Below are positions 1-8,626 of a DNA stretch of 64,000 nucleotides, piece by piece. The notes under the pieces were generated by a model that saw only the letters and a list, made by a program, of their open reading frames with translations, was not told where the DNA came from and searched no databases. The stretch's first letter is position 1, and each line of letters begins with the position of its first letter. The DNA is from Ideonella sp. (lineage in GTDB: Bacteria; Pseudomonadota; Gammaproteobacteria; Burkholderiales; Burkholderiaceae_C): the NCBI GenBank assembly GCA_016721465.1, contig JADKIA010000028.1, forward strand, positions 785,367-849,366. The letters are read 5' to 3'. A program made the position numbers and the translations under genes.

Positions 1-32
1 GTGGTGTAGTGGCCGTGGCAGTCGATGATCAT
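1..32 (-). CDS. LigJ-like amidohydrolase, N-terminal fragment (partial)
   Basis: Only the first ten codons are inside the window, reading MIIDCHGHYT. A GGAG ribosome binding site (43-46) sits ten bases upstream of the ATG. This N-terminus, with its metal-binding DCHGH, is what I recall for 4-oxalomesaconate hydratases of the LigJ amidohydrolase type, which act in meta-cleavage of protocatechuate or gallate. It lies downstream of, and on the same strand as, a ModA-like binding protein and a LysR regulator, which fits an aromatic-degradation locus. The identification rests on a very short stretch and the genes to the left are not visible. Confidence 0.5.
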   Translation of the reverse strand, partial: MIIDCHGHYT

Positions 33-84
33 CGTGTCGAGTCTCCGGTGAATTGGGGCGGCGTGGCGGCAGACCGTGCGAATG

Positions 85-774
85 TCATGCCGGCATCATG
101 CCGTGCTGCTTCTTCGCCGAGTCGGCTTCGGCCGAGGCCATGAAGTCGAGCAGCCGACGCACCTCGTTCGCTTGGGTCGTGCCAGCACAGATGCCGGCAG
201 AGAAGGTGGTGCTGATCTGAACCGCCGCCGGCATCGGGCCCAAAACGACGAGCCCGTCGACGTGGATCAACTCACTGAGTTGCTGGAAGCCCAGTTCGAC
301 CTGACCCTGCGCCACCAAGGTACCCACCGGCACGCCGGGTGGCGCCTGCAAGAGGCGATCATGGACCTGCGTGGCAATGCCCCACCGCTCGAAGAGCTTG
401 AGCAATTGCACGCCGCTCGGGCCTGTGGAGCAACCGATGCTGCGCGCCGACAGCACGGTGTCGCGCAGCGCCGCTTCGGTGCCGATGTCCGCTATCGGTG
501 CACCCGCCTTCACGGCAACCGCCACCCCAGAACACACCAGATCGACCTTGCTGCCAGCCTGCACCCTGCCCGCTTCGATCAACTGGTCGATCGCATCGCT
601 GGCGAGCACCACGACATCGAAGGCCTCGCCGGCCATCACCCGTTTGGCGGCGTCCACACCCCCGACGGACTCGATGGCGACCGGTGTTCCACTGCGCCTG
701 GTGAAGTCCGCTGCCAGATCGCCCAGCACGGCGCGCGTGGCCATGGACGAGATGCCGATGAGTCGTGGGGTCAT
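85..774 (-). CDS. ModA-like substrate-binding protein
   Basis: A 229-residue protein starting MTPRLIGISS, with the type II periplasmic-binding layout of ModA (molybdate binding) proteins: an N-terminal ISSMATRAVLGDLAADF segment, a central DVVVLASDAIDQL stretch and a GCSTGPSGVQLLKLFERWG segment. No signal peptide or lipoprotein box is visible from this start. An upstream in-frame ATG at 870 would add 32 residues but still gives no clear leader, so the protein could be cytosolic or the start could be wrong. No ABC permease or ATPase genes are adjacent. It lies between a LysR regulator and a LigJ-like gene on one strand, so a role in the aromatic catabolic locus is more likely than molybdate uptake, but the ligand is unknown. 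Confidence 0.7.
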   Translation of the reverse strand: MTPRLIGISSMATRAVLGDLAADFTRRSGTPVAIESVGGVDAAKRVMAGEAFDVVVLASDAIDQLIEAGRVQAGSKVDLVCSGVAVAVKAGAPIADIGTEAALRDTVLSARSIGCSTGPSGVQLLKLFERWGIATQVHDRLLQAPPGVPVGTLVAQGQVELGFQQLSELIHVDGLVVLGPMPAAVQISTTFSAGICAGTTQANEVRRLLDFMASAEADSAKKQHGMMPA

Positions 775-951
775 GTCGATCAGGAGTGGCCGGGCGTTGG
801 GTGGCAGCAAATCGGTCAGGCTTGCGCCCGACACCGAGCCGCATTCTGCGCATTCGGCCATGCCGAACAAAGCAGGTTTGGCCGATACCTGCTATCGCAA
901 ATCGGCATGTCTGCCGAGCGCGCGCTGCCGGGACGCAGGGCCGACCAAGCT

Positions 952-1875
952 TCAGCCGTGGGGCAGTTGACGCGCCAACTCGGTGAGCAGCTTGGCCGCA
1001 TGGCGCATCAGCGGCCCAGGTCGCTTGTGCGCGGAGGTGGCCATGCACAGCACGCTCTGCAGTGGCGGGTCGGTCAATGGCGTGGCGAGCAGCTCTCCCG
1101 ATCGTCCCGACGCCACCACGGCGCTGGCGGTGAGCACGGCATGGCCATAGCCTGCGCACACCAGATCGATGATCGAGCCGATGCTGGACACCTCCCACGC
1201 GATGTCCAGCTTCAAGCCCGCCAGGGCCGCCTGTGTTTCCAGCAGCCGGCGGATCACGTGTGATCGCTCGGGCACGATGAGCGGCAGCCCCGTCAGATCG
1301 GCCATCGGAACCGCCATGCGGTCCTTCGGTCTGGCAGCCGCTCCTTTGCCGGGACGTGCCGCCCGGCGTTCGACCAGGCAGAGGGGCTCGTCGAGCAATC
1401 GGCTGATTTCGAGTCCAGCCTGCGCCTCCGGGTTGTAGAGCAGGCCGATGTCCACGCGGCCGGTGGTGATCCACTCGACGATGTGACTCGACAGGCCCTC
1501 CACGATCACCAGCCTGGCGCGGGGCAGCTTGCGCTGGAATCCGTCTACCAGAGGCAAGGTGAGCTGGCGCCCGATGGTGGGCGGCAGGCCAATGGTGATG
1601 CGGCCGACCGGCTCGTCACGCGAGGCTCCCATGTCTTCGCGTGCTTGCGCCACTGTCTGCAAGATCCCCACACCATGCTCGAACAACCTTCGACCGGCCT
1701 CGGTGAGTGCCACGCCGCGCCCGTTGCGCAGCAGCAGGGTCTCGCGCAGATCGACCTCCAGTGCCCGCACCTGTCGGCTCAGCGCCGGCTGCGCAATGCC
1801 CAACACCATCGATGCCTTGCTGAAGCTGCCCAGCTCGGCCACGTGCACGAAGTACTCGAGTTGCTTGAGGTTCAT
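952..1875 (-). CDS. LysR-family transcriptional regulator
   Basis: A 307-residue LysR regulator. The N-terminal winged helix-turn-helix is plain (MNLKQLEYFVHVAELGSFSK, then AQPALSRQVRALE), followed by a C-terminal co-inducer domain with the usual IGLPPTIGRQL start. The ATG at 1875 is chosen because the family begins MNLKQLEYF; an upstream in-frame ATG at 1938 would add 21 unrelated residues. It is the first gene of a minus-strand set with the ModA-like and LigJ-like genes, so it probably controls them in response to an aromatic metabolite. The effector cannot be read from the sequence. Confidence 0.88.
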   Translation of the reverse strand: MNLKQLEYFVHVAELGSFSKASMVLGIAQPALSRQVRALEVDLRETLLLRNGRGVALTEAGRRLFEHGVGILQTVAQAREDMGASRDEPVGRITIGLPPTIGRQLTLPLVDGFQRKLPRARLVIVEGLSSHIVEWITTGRVDIGLLYNPEAQAGLEISRLLDEPLCLVERRAARPGKGAAARPKDRMAVPMADLTGLPLIVPERSHVIRRLLETQAALAGLKLDIAWEVSSIGSIIDLVCAGYGHAVLTASAVVASGRSGELLATPLTDPPLQSVLCMATSAHKRPGPLMRHAAKLLTELARQLPHG

Positions 1876-1954
1876 TGATCGGCCGCTCCGGTCCATCGGC
1901 CAGCACCAACAAAAACGCCATGCGGCTTGTGGCTGCATGGCGCTGTTGAAAGGC

Positions 1955-2047
1955 TGGCGGAGTCGGAGGGATTCGAACCCTCGATGCAGGTTTTGCCCAC
2001 ATACTCCCTTAGCAGGGGAGCACCTTCGGCCACTCGGTCACGACTCC
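1955..2047 (-). tRNA. tRNA-Ser (anticodon GCT)
   Basis: The minus strand folds as a class II tRNA. The acceptor stem pairs GGAGTCG with CGACTCC, the anticodon stem is CTCCC/GGGAG around loop CTGCTAA (anticodon GCT, reading AGC/AGU serine codons), there is a long variable arm, and the T-arm is GAGGGTTCGAATCCCTC. A discriminator G is followed by an encoded CCA (1955-1957). Its place next to lysC is common in this bacterial order. Confidence 0.96.
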
Positions 2048-2059
2048 GCGAAGGCTCGC

Positions 2060-2065
2060 ATTCTA
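2060..2065 (-). promoter_or_regulatory. Probable -10 box for tRNA-Ser
   Basis: On the minus strand a TAGAAT hexamer lies 13 bases upstream of the tRNA 5' end, a good match to the sigma-70 -10 consensus TATAAT. No convincing -35 box is seen at the usual distance inside the end of lysC, so this is only a partial promoter call. Confidence 0.35.
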
Positions 2066-2084
2066 GCTGAGGATTCCCTGTGAC

Positions 2085-3368
2085 TCAGGCTTCGGCCCTG
2101 ATCGCATCCGGCGAGTCGAGGTCGAAGGCCTTGTGCAGGGCGCGCACCGCCAGCTCCATGTATTTCTCGGCAATGACCACCGAGGTCTTGATCTCGCTGG
2201 TGGTGATCATCTGGATGTTGATGCCGTCTTCAGACAGCACACGGAACATCTTGCTGGCCACACCCACATGGCTCTTCATGCCGATGCCGACGATGGAGAC
2301 CTTGCAGATCTTGGGGTCGGCGATGAACTGCGCGGCACCGATGGACGGCAGCACGGTGCTCTTGAGCAGATCCGACGTGCGCTGGAAGTCGTTGCGGTTC
2401 ACGGTGAACGAGAAATCGGTGCGGCCGTCGTGCGACACGTTCTGCACGATCACGTCCACGTCGATGTTGGCATCCGCCACGGCGCCCAGGATCTTGTAGG
2501 CAATGCCCGGGGTGTCGGGCACGCCGACCACGGTGAACTTGGCTTCGTCGCGACTGAACGCGATGCCGGATACGACGGCTTTTTCCATTTTCTCGTCTTC
2601 CTCAAAGGTGATCAGGGTGCCCGATGCGGCTTCCTCTTCGATGGCGATGTCCCAGGGAGTGAAGCTCGACAGCACGCGCATCGGCACGCGGTACTTGCCG
2701 GCGAACTCCACCGAGCGGATCTGCAGCACCTTGGAGCCCAGGCTGGCCATTTCAAGCATCTCTTCGAAGCTGATGGTGTGCAAGCGCTGGGCTTCGGGCA
2801 CCACGCGCGGATCGGTGGTGTAGACACCATCCACGTCGGTGTAGATGAGGCATTCGTCGGCCTTCATCGCGGCCGCTACAGCCACGGCAGACGTGTCCGA
2901 GCCACCACGGCCCAACGTGGTGATGTGCCCATCGCTATCGATGCCCTGAAAGCCCGTGATGATCACCACCTTGCCGGCCGCCAGGTCGGCACGCACACGC
3001 ACGTCGTCAATGCTCTCGATCCGGGCCTTGGTGTAGGACGAGTCGGTCTTGACAGGCACCTGCCAGCCGGTGTAGCTCACGGCCGGCATGCCTTCGGCTT
3101 GCAGCGCCAGAGCCAACAGGCCCACGGACACCTGCTCGCCCGTGGACGCGATCATGTCCAGCTCGCGCATTGCGGCAGCGTCGAGGTTGGCGGGTTGGAC
3201 ATCCTTGGCCAGGGCCAGCAGGCGATTGGTTTCGCCGCTCATGGCGGAAGGGACGACCACCATCTGGTGGCCGGCGCGTGCCCACTTGGCGACGCGTTTG
3301 GCGACGTTGCGGATGCGCTCAGGCGAGCCCATCGATGTGCCGCCGTACTTGTGAACGATCAATGCCAT
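2085..3368 (-). CDS. lysC: Aspartate kinase
   Basis: A 427-residue aspartokinase, which phosphorylates aspartate in the first step of lysine, threonine, methionine and diaminopimelate synthesis. The N-terminal kinase motif VHKYGGTSMGSPERIRNVA begins at residue 5, and the nucleotide-binding part includes TTLGRGGSDTSAVAVAAA. The C-terminal third carries two ACT-type domains (around VSGIAFSRDEAKFTVVGVPDTPG and CKVSIVGIGMKSHVGVA), the sites of feedback control by lysine and/or threonine. Length matches the monofunctional alpha/beta type. It is downstream of tilS by 93 bases on the same strand and just upstream of tRNA-Ser. Confidence 0.97.
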   Translation of the reverse strand: MALIVHKYGGTSMGSPERIRNVAKRVAKWARAGHQMVVVPSAMSGETNRLLALAKDVQPANLDAAAMRELDMIASTGEQVSVGLLALALQAEGMPAVSYTGWQVPVKTDSSYTKARIESIDDVRVRADLAAGKVVIITGFQGIDSDGHITTLGRGGSDTSAVAVAAAMKADECLIYTDVDGVYTTDPRVVPEAQRLHTISFEEMLEMASLGSKVLQIRSVEFAGKYRVPMRVLSSFTPWDIAIEEEAASGTLITFEEDEKMEKAVVSGIAFSRDEAKFTVVGVPDTPGIAYKILGAVADANIDVDVIVQNVSHDGRTDFSFTVNRNDFQRTSDLLKSTVLPSIGAAQFIADPKICKVSIVGIGMKSHVGVASKMFRVLSEDGINIQMITTSEIKTSVVIAEKYMELAVRALHKAFDLDSPDAIRAEA

Positions 3369-3461
3369 GACGGATGTGGATGTCGAGGCTCAAGCCGGGC
3401 GCGGCCTCCGTGCGCAACCTGGGATTCTAGCTGCTGCGGTGCAGCATGGCTCGCTTTGGAT

Positions 3462-4781
3462 TCACGCGGAGTCGGCGTGCCAATGCCAAGTCACCAGGGC
3501 TTGCCCGTGATCGGACCACCAGCGGGCGTCGATGCCCAGCCCGGGCACATAGACCAAGCGGCCGTCCAGCCAGACCAATGGGCCGGCGCGCAGGTCGGCC
3601 GAGATGCCGGCACTCTGGTACTGCTTCTTCAGGCTCCGCGCGACGCCCTTGGGCGTGCGCTGGAACTTTTCGCCGCCGGTCCTGGGGCGCAACTGGGCCC
3701 GCAAGGCCAGCGTCATCGGCACGCCCGCGGGCCCAGATGCCCTGGTGACTTCGAAATGGCCCCGCCACGAGGGCACGGCGACGCGCCCGGGAGCCGACAG
3801 GTCAACCCTCTGCACCATCGGGCCGATGAGCGACGAATGCATCGACTCCAACTGCAGCCTGCCCCTGTAGAGCCTGAGTACATGGTGGGTGCCTGCCGGC
3901 CACTGGGCCGTCTTACCAATGCCTGCCTCGGCCAGCAGTCGCCGCACCAAGGTGTTGGGCGGCGGGCTTGCCATGCCGCGACCGAGCCACGCGCGCAGGG
4001 CGTTCGCCTGCCTGGCCACCGACAAGGTGCTCAGGGCCAGCATGTCCAGGCCCGTGGGGTCCGAGCGATGGGCCAGATCGAGATCGGCCAACTCGATCAG
4101 TGCCGCGTCGGCCTCATGCGCACGCTCGGCCACGTGGCCCAGAGCCACTTCGGCGCCTTCGAAACCGTCCAGCAAAGCGGGCCAGACCTCCAGCCGAAGA
4201 CGATTGCGCGCCAGACGGGGATCCTGGTTCGACGGGTCCTCGATTGGTCGCAAGCGATGTCGCCGAACATAGGCCTCGATGTCTGCCCTGGGCAGATGCA
4301 GCCAGGGACGTGCCCAGGTGATGCCGTCGCGCACGATGCTCGCCGGCATCGCAGCCAATCCCCTCGGACCAGCGCCTCGGAGGGCTTGCAGCAGGACGGT
4401 TTCGGCCTGGTCCTGCCGATGATGCGCGAGCAGCAGCAACGAGGCGCCCGCCTCTCGTGCCATGCGAGCCAAGGCATCGTGCCTATGCCCTCGTGCCCAG
4501 GCTTCCAGGCTGTCGCCGGGGGCAGGCTTGTCGTCGACAACGTGCCACCTCAGGCGAAGCGGAAGCCCACGCCTGCGCCAGCGCGAGCACAAGGCTTGAG
4601 CGGCCGCGAGCCACGCATCGGCTTCGTCCTGCAAGCCATGGTGCACGTGCAGGGCCACCACCTGCAGCCCAAGCGCCGATGCCGAGTGCACGGTCGCATG
4701 CAACAAGGCCAACGAATCACGGCCACCACTGAACGCCACGGCCACCGTGGCGGGCGACTCGGGCGCGATCGGGGCGCTCAA
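3462..4781 (-). CDS. tilS: tRNA(Ile)-lysidine synthase
   Basis: A 439-residue PP-loop ATP pyrophosphatase that modifies C34 of tRNA-Ile(CAU) to lysidine, so the anticodon reads AUA instead of AUG; it is normally essential. The pyrophosphatase loop SGGRDS is at residues 18-23, followed by LHVHHGLQDEADAW and the HHRQDQAETVLLQALRGAGPRGLAAM segment typical of TilS. A C-terminal substrate-binding domain ends with GLGIDARWW. The ATG overlaps the accA stop by four bases (ATGA), so the two genes are almost surely translated together. Confidence 0.95.
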   Translation of the reverse strand: MSAPIAPESPATVAVAFSGGRDSLALLHATVHSASALGLQVVALHVHHGLQDEADAWLAAAQALCSRWRRRGLPLRLRWHVVDDKPAPGDSLEAWARGHRHDALARMAREAGASLLLLAHHRQDQAETVLLQALRGAGPRGLAAMPASIVRDGITWARPWLHLPRADIEAYVRRHRLRPIEDPSNQDPRLARNRLRLEVWPALLDGFEGAEVALGHVAERAHEADAALIELADLDLAHRSDPTGLDMLALSTLSVARQANALRAWLGRGMASPPPNTLVRRLLAEAGIGKTAQWPAGTHHVLRLYRGRLQLESMHSSLIGPMVQRVDLSAPGRVAVPSWRGHFEVTRASGPAGVPMTLALRAQLRPRTGGEKFQRTPKGVARSLKKQYQSAGISADLRAGPLVWLDGRLVYVPGLGIDARWWSDHGQALVTWHWHADSA

Positions 4782-5749
4782 CGATCCTTGGTGTCGGCGA
4801 ACTTGCCGTACGACTGCAGCCGCTCGTAGCGTCGCTGCAGCAATTCCTTGGGCTTGAGGTCGCTGACCTGCCGCAGTGCATCTACCAGTGCGCGCTTGAG
4901 TTGCGAAGCCATGTGGCGTGGGTCGCGATGTGCCCCGCCCACCGGCTCATTGACGATCTTGTCCACCAGGCCCAGGGCCTTGAGTCGATGCGCCGTGATG
5001 CCCAGGGCCTCGGCGGCATCGCTGGCGCGCTCGTTGGTCTTCCAAAGGATCGACGCGCAGCCCTCAGGCGAGATGACGGAATACACCGCGAATTGCAGCA
5101 TCAGCAACTGATCGGCGACGCTGATGGCCAGCGCCCCACCCGAGCCACCTTCACCGATGATCGTCGTGATGATGGGCACTTCCAGCTGTGCCATCTCGAA
5201 GATGTTTCGACCGATGGCCTCGGACTGCCCCCGCTCCTCGGCACCGATGCCTGGATAGGCGCCAGGCGTGTCCACGAAGGTGAACAGCGGCAGGCCGAAT
5301 TTCTCCGCCAACTTCATCAGTCGCAGTGCCTTGCGATAGCCCTCCGGGCGCGACATGCCGAAATTTCGCAAGGCACGTTCCCGCGTGTCGCGGCCCTTCT
5401 GCTGTCCCAGAACCATGCAGGCCTGCCCATTGAAACGGGCCAGGCCGCCAACCACCGAGGCATCGTCGGCAAAGGCGCGATCGCCATGCAACTCCTGGAA
5501 ATCCGTGAACAGCTCGTTGACGTAGTCGAGCGTGTACGGACGTTGTGGATGCCGCGCGATCTGCGTCACCTGCCAGGGCGACAGGTTGGAGTAGATGTCC
5601 TTGGTGAGCTGCTGGCTCTTCTTGTCGAGGCTGTCGATCTCTTCGGAGATGTCCACTGCCGATTCGTTCTGCACGTAGCGCAGCTCGTCGATCTTGGTTT
5701 CGAGTTCGGCAATGGGCTGCTCGAACTCGAGGAAATGTCGTTTGCTCAT
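4778..5749 (-). CDS. accA: Acetyl-CoA carboxylase carboxyltransferase subunit alpha
   Basis: A 323-residue carboxyltransferase alpha subunit, which with AccD transfers the carboxyl group from biotin to acetyl-CoA to make malonyl-CoA for fatty acid synthesis. It has the expected length and start (MSKRHFLEFEQPIAELETKI) and the crotonase-fold carboxyltransferase motifs, including the TPGAYPGIGAEERGQ segment and the GEGGSGGALAI loop that forms the oxyanion region. It lies between the AlkA-type glycosylase (65-base gap) and tilS (four-base overlap) in the minus-strand cysS to lysC run. The partner subunit gene accD is not in the window. Confidence 0.97.
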   Translation of the reverse strand: MSKRHFLEFEQPIAELETKIDELRYVQNESAVDISEEIDSLDKKSQQLTKDIYSNLSPWQVTQIARHPQRPYTLDYVNELFTDFQELHGDRAFADDASVVGGLARFNGQACMVLGQQKGRDTRERALRNFGMSRPEGYRKALRLMKLAEKFGLPLFTFVDTPGAYPGIGAEERGQSEAIGRNIFEMAQLEVPIITTIIGEGGSGGALAISVADQLLMLQFAVYSVISPEGCASILWKTNERASDAAEALGITAHRLKALGLVDKIVNEPVGGAHRDPRHMASQLKRALVDALRQVSDLKPKELLQRRYERLQSYGKFADTKDR

Positions 5750-5814
5750 CCGCCGGATTCTCTGAGTGAGTCGGGGTCGACCTTGACCTGAAAACGAGGC
5801 CCGTCTGAGGGGGT

Positions 5815-6480
5815 TCAGTAGTCGACCGGCAGGGGGTCAAGACTGCGCCAAATGTACCATGTGGCCACCGAGCGATATGGGGCCCAGGCGTCGCCCACCT
5901 CACGCGCTTCGGCGCGTGAAACCGGCTCGCCGCTGAAGTAGTTCTGACTGATGCCCTTGATCAAACCGATGTCGTCCAAGGGCATCACGTCCGGGCGCAT
6001 CAGGTGGAAGATCAGGAACATCTCGGCCGTCCAGCGGCCGATGCCTCGGATGGCGACCAACTCGTCGATGATGGTCTGGTCTTCCATCTGTTGCCATTGG
6101 CGCACATGCACGCTGCCGGCGTCGAAATGGCGGGCCAGGTCGAGCAGGTATTCGGCCTTGCGTCCCGACAGGCCCGCGCCGCGCAGTGCCTCGACGCTCA
6201 ACTTCATCACGGCGGTCGGAGCCAGCCGGCTGGACGCACCGCCCACCACCAGCACAAAACGCTCCCACACCGACTGGGCGGCCTTGACCGAGATCTGCTG
6301 CCCGACGATCGACCGCGCCAGGGTCGTGAATGCATCGCCCTTGCTTTGAAGGCGCGCCTCGCCGAACTGAGGAATGAGCTTCCTCATCACGCGGTCTCGC
6401 TTGGTGAGGTGGCGGCAGGCGTCGTCCCAGAAGGCAGGGGTGACCTCGGGCACTGCGCCCGATGTGTCGGTGCGAGCCAT
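5815..6480 (-). CDS. DNA-3-methyladenine glycosylase II (AlkA type)
   Basis: A 221-residue HhH-GPD base-excision glycosylase that removes alkylated purines from DNA. The SIVGQQISVKAAQSVWERF segment (58-75) is the usual AlkA core. The helix-hairpin-helix reads LVAIRGIGRWTAEMF (141-155), and the catalytic aspartate is in PLDD (169-170). It lacks the N-terminal Ada-like or AlkA beta domain of E. coli AlkA, as is normal for the short form. It starts two bases after the cysS stop, so it is in the cysS operon. Location next to accA and cysS is typical for Burkholderiales and says little about function. Confidence 0.92.
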   Translation of the reverse strand: MARTDTSGAVPEVTPAFWDDACRHLTKRDRVMRKLIPQFGEARLQSKGDAFTTLARSIVGQQISVKAAQSVWERFVLVVGGASSRLAPTAVMKLSVEALRGAGLSGRKAEYLLDLARHFDAGSVHVRQWQQMEDQTIIDELVAIRGIGRWTAEMFLIFHLMRPDVMPLDDIGLIKGISQNYFSGEPVSRAEAREVGDAWAPYRSVATWYIWRSLDPLPVDY

Positions 6481-6482
6481 GG

Positions 6483-7865
6483 TCAGGCGCGCACCCAGGT
6501 TGTGCCCTGGGCGCTGTCCTTGAGTTCGATGCCCTGCCCGGCCAGCTCAAGGCGAATACGGTCGGCTTCTGCGAAATTGCGCGCCTGCTTGGCCACTGCA
6601 CGCTCGGCGATCAGGCGCGCAATGGTGCCCTCGTCCAGGCCGCTACCGGCCTGCAGGAAGCGCTTGGGTGCCTGCTGCAAAATGCCCAGGGTACCTGCAA
6701 GGCCCCGCAGCAGCACCGCGGTGTCCTTCGATCGCGTGCGGTTCAGCTCGTTGGCCAGGTCGAAGAGCACGGCCAGCGCGCCGGGCGTGTTGAAGTCGTC
6801 ATCCATGGCCTCGTGGAATGCGGCGGCGGGTGCAAGAGACCAGTCGATGCTGGTCGCCGCGTCGATGCCGGCCTCCATGCCGTCCAAGGCGGTGTAGAGC
6901 CGGCGCAGCGCAGTGCGCGCGTCATCCAGCAATTGATCGCTGAAATTGAACGGGCTGCGGTAGTGCGTTCGCAGCATGAAAAAGCGCAGCGTTTCGCCGT
7001 CGAAGGTCTTCAGCACATCGCGGATCGTGAAGAAGTTGCCCAGGGACTTCGACATCTTCTCGTTGTCGACGTTGAGAAAGCCGTTGTGCAACCAGTAGTT
7101 GACAAACGGCTTGCCGAGCGCCCCTTCGCTTTGTGCGATCTCGTTCTCGTGGTGCGGGAACTGCAGGTCCATGCCGCCACCGTGGATATCGAAATGCTCG
7201 CCCAGCAATGCACAGCTCATGGCCGAGCACTCAATGTGCCACCCCGGGCGACCAGCACCATACGCGCCAACGAATTTGGCATCGTCCGGTTCATCAGGCT
7301 TTGCCGCCTTCCACAGCACGAAGTCCAGCGGATCGTCCTTGCCATCCTGAACGGCCACGCGCTCGCCAGAGCGCAGTTCGTCGATGGACTTTCCGGACAG
7401 CTTGCCGTAGCCCGAGAACTTGCGCACCGCGAAGTTCACGTCGCCATTGCTGGCGCGGTAGGCCAGACCCTTGGCTTCCAACCGACCGATCAACTCGACC
7501 ATCTGGGGCACGTAGTCGGTGGCACGCGGTTCATGGGTTGGCGGCAGCACACCGATCGCGCCGATGTCCTGACGCATGGCCGCAATCATCTCGTCAGTGA
7601 GCGCGCGAATGGTGATGCCGCGGTCCACCGCACGCTTGATGATCTTGTCCTCGATGTCGGTAATGTTGCGCACATAGGTCACTTGATACCCGCTGGCCTG
7701 CAGCCAACGATAGACAACGTCGAACGCCATCATCATGCGCGCGTGCCCCATGTGACACAGGTCGTAGATGGTCATGCCGCAGACGTACATGCGCACATGG
7801 CCTGGCTCGATGGGCTGGAACACCTCCAGGCGTCGGTGAAGCGTGTTGTAGATGCGAAGGGACAT
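6483..7865 (-). CDS. cysS: Cysteine--tRNA ligase
   Basis: A 460-residue class I aminoacyl-tRNA synthetase charging tRNA-Cys. The signature HIGH motif is HMGH at 38-41, and KMSKS is at 270-274. The zinc site is formed by C29, C213 and the HHENE cluster (238-242), which gives cysteine specificity without editing. The N-terminus MSLRIYNTLHRR and length agree with the family. It is the first gene of the minus-strand run cysS-alkA-accA-tilS-lysC, divergent from the TPR gene to the right, so its promoter should lie in 7,866-8,051. Confidence 0.97.
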   Translation of the reverse strand: MSLRIYNTLHRRLEVFQPIEPGHVRMYVCGMTIYDLCHMGHARMMMAFDVVYRWLQASGYQVTYVRNITDIEDKIIKRAVDRGITIRALTDEMIAAMRQDIGAIGVLPPTHEPRATDYVPQMVELIGRLEAKGLAYRASNGDVNFAVRKFSGYGKLSGKSIDELRSGERVAVQDGKDDPLDFVLWKAAKPDEPDDAKFVGAYGAGRPGWHIECSAMSCALLGEHFDIHGGGMDLQFPHHENEIAQSEGALGKPFVNYWLHNGFLNVDNEKMSKSLGNFFTIRDVLKTFDGETLRFFMLRTHYRSPFNFSDQLLDDARTALRRLYTALDGMEAGIDAATSIDWSLAPAAAFHEAMDDDFNTPGALAVLFDLANELNRTRSKDTAVLLRGLAGTLGILQQAPKRFLQAGSGLDEGTIARLIAERAVAKQARNFAEADRIRLELAGQGIELKDSAQGTTWVRA

Positions 7866-8051
7866 CGGCCGAAATTCTGGTGGGGGCCGCGTGGCGGCAG
7901 CGTCGAATGGGCCCGGTGATGGCGTAGAACAGCATCAAATGGCCACGATCGTCCTGCGGGCGCCGGTGCATGGCCAGCACGCGGTGTCGATACAATCGGT
8001 CAGTATAGCGGCGCGTCCTGCGCCCGCATCGCGGGTGTCTCCGCCTGAACC

Positions 8052-8591
8052 GTGCGCCTTCCTGGTCCCATTACCGCCGTCTTCGTGCAGCTTGCGCTGG
8101 GCACTTGCGTCACCGCAGCATGGCCGGCCGAAGGCGTCGACAACCCGGCTGCGATCGAGCGCATCTATCGCAGTGGCCAGACCACGCTGGCGTTCCAACG
8201 CATCGACAGGGCGCTCGCGGCTCAACCCCAGGATTCGTCGCTGCGCTTCCTGAGGGCCCTGATGCTGAGTGATGCCCAACGAAGCGCCGAGGCGCGCACC
8301 GAGTATGAGCGCCTGACCCAGGACTTCCCGGAGTTGCCCGAGCCATTCAACAACCTGGCCGTGATCGAGGCAGGCCAGGGTCGGCTCGGACGTGCACGCG
8401 ATCTGCTGGAGACCGCCTTGCGCAATGACCCGGCCTATCTGACGGCGCACATGAACCTGGGCGACGTCTACGCCCGCTTGGCCGTGCGGGCCTTTGAGGC
8501 TGCCGCCAGTGCCCCGCGCGTGGATGACGCACTGCTGCGCAAGTTGCGAATGGCCCGCGAACTGGTCGGCACGTCGGCAGCGCGGCCCTGA
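8052..8591 (+). CDS. Exported TPR-repeat protein
   Basis: A 179-residue protein with a GTG start. The first about 25 residues form a likely Sec signal peptide ending near AAWPAE. The rest is made of tetratricopeptide-like helix pairs (for example SLRFLRALMLSDAQRSAEARTEYERL and PFNNLAVIEAGQGRLGRARDLLETAL). TPR proteins are adaptors and the partner is unknown. It is 35 bases upstream of a periplasmic cyclophilin on the same strand, which hints at a periplasmic role in protein folding or envelope assembly. An earlier in-frame start cannot be ruled out. Confidence 0.8.
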   Translation: MRLPGPITAVFVQLALGTCVTAAWPAEGVDNPAAIERIYRSGQTTLAFQRIDRALAAQPQDSSLRFLRALMLSDAQRSAEARTEYERLTQDFPELPEPFNNLAVIEAGQGRLGRARDLLETALRNDPAYLTAHMNLGDVYARLAVRAFEAAASAPRVDDALLRKLRMARELVGTSAARP

Positions 8592-8626
8592 TCTCACCTT
8601 TCAACCTGACCTGGAGAATCCTGGAG

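Noticed and set aside
2133..4829. Very long plus-strand reading frame opposite lysC and tilS
   Set aside because: It is the mirror of real GC-rich genes on the minus strand, rich in His, Arg and Gln, with no motif; the minus-strand proteins are well-known families.
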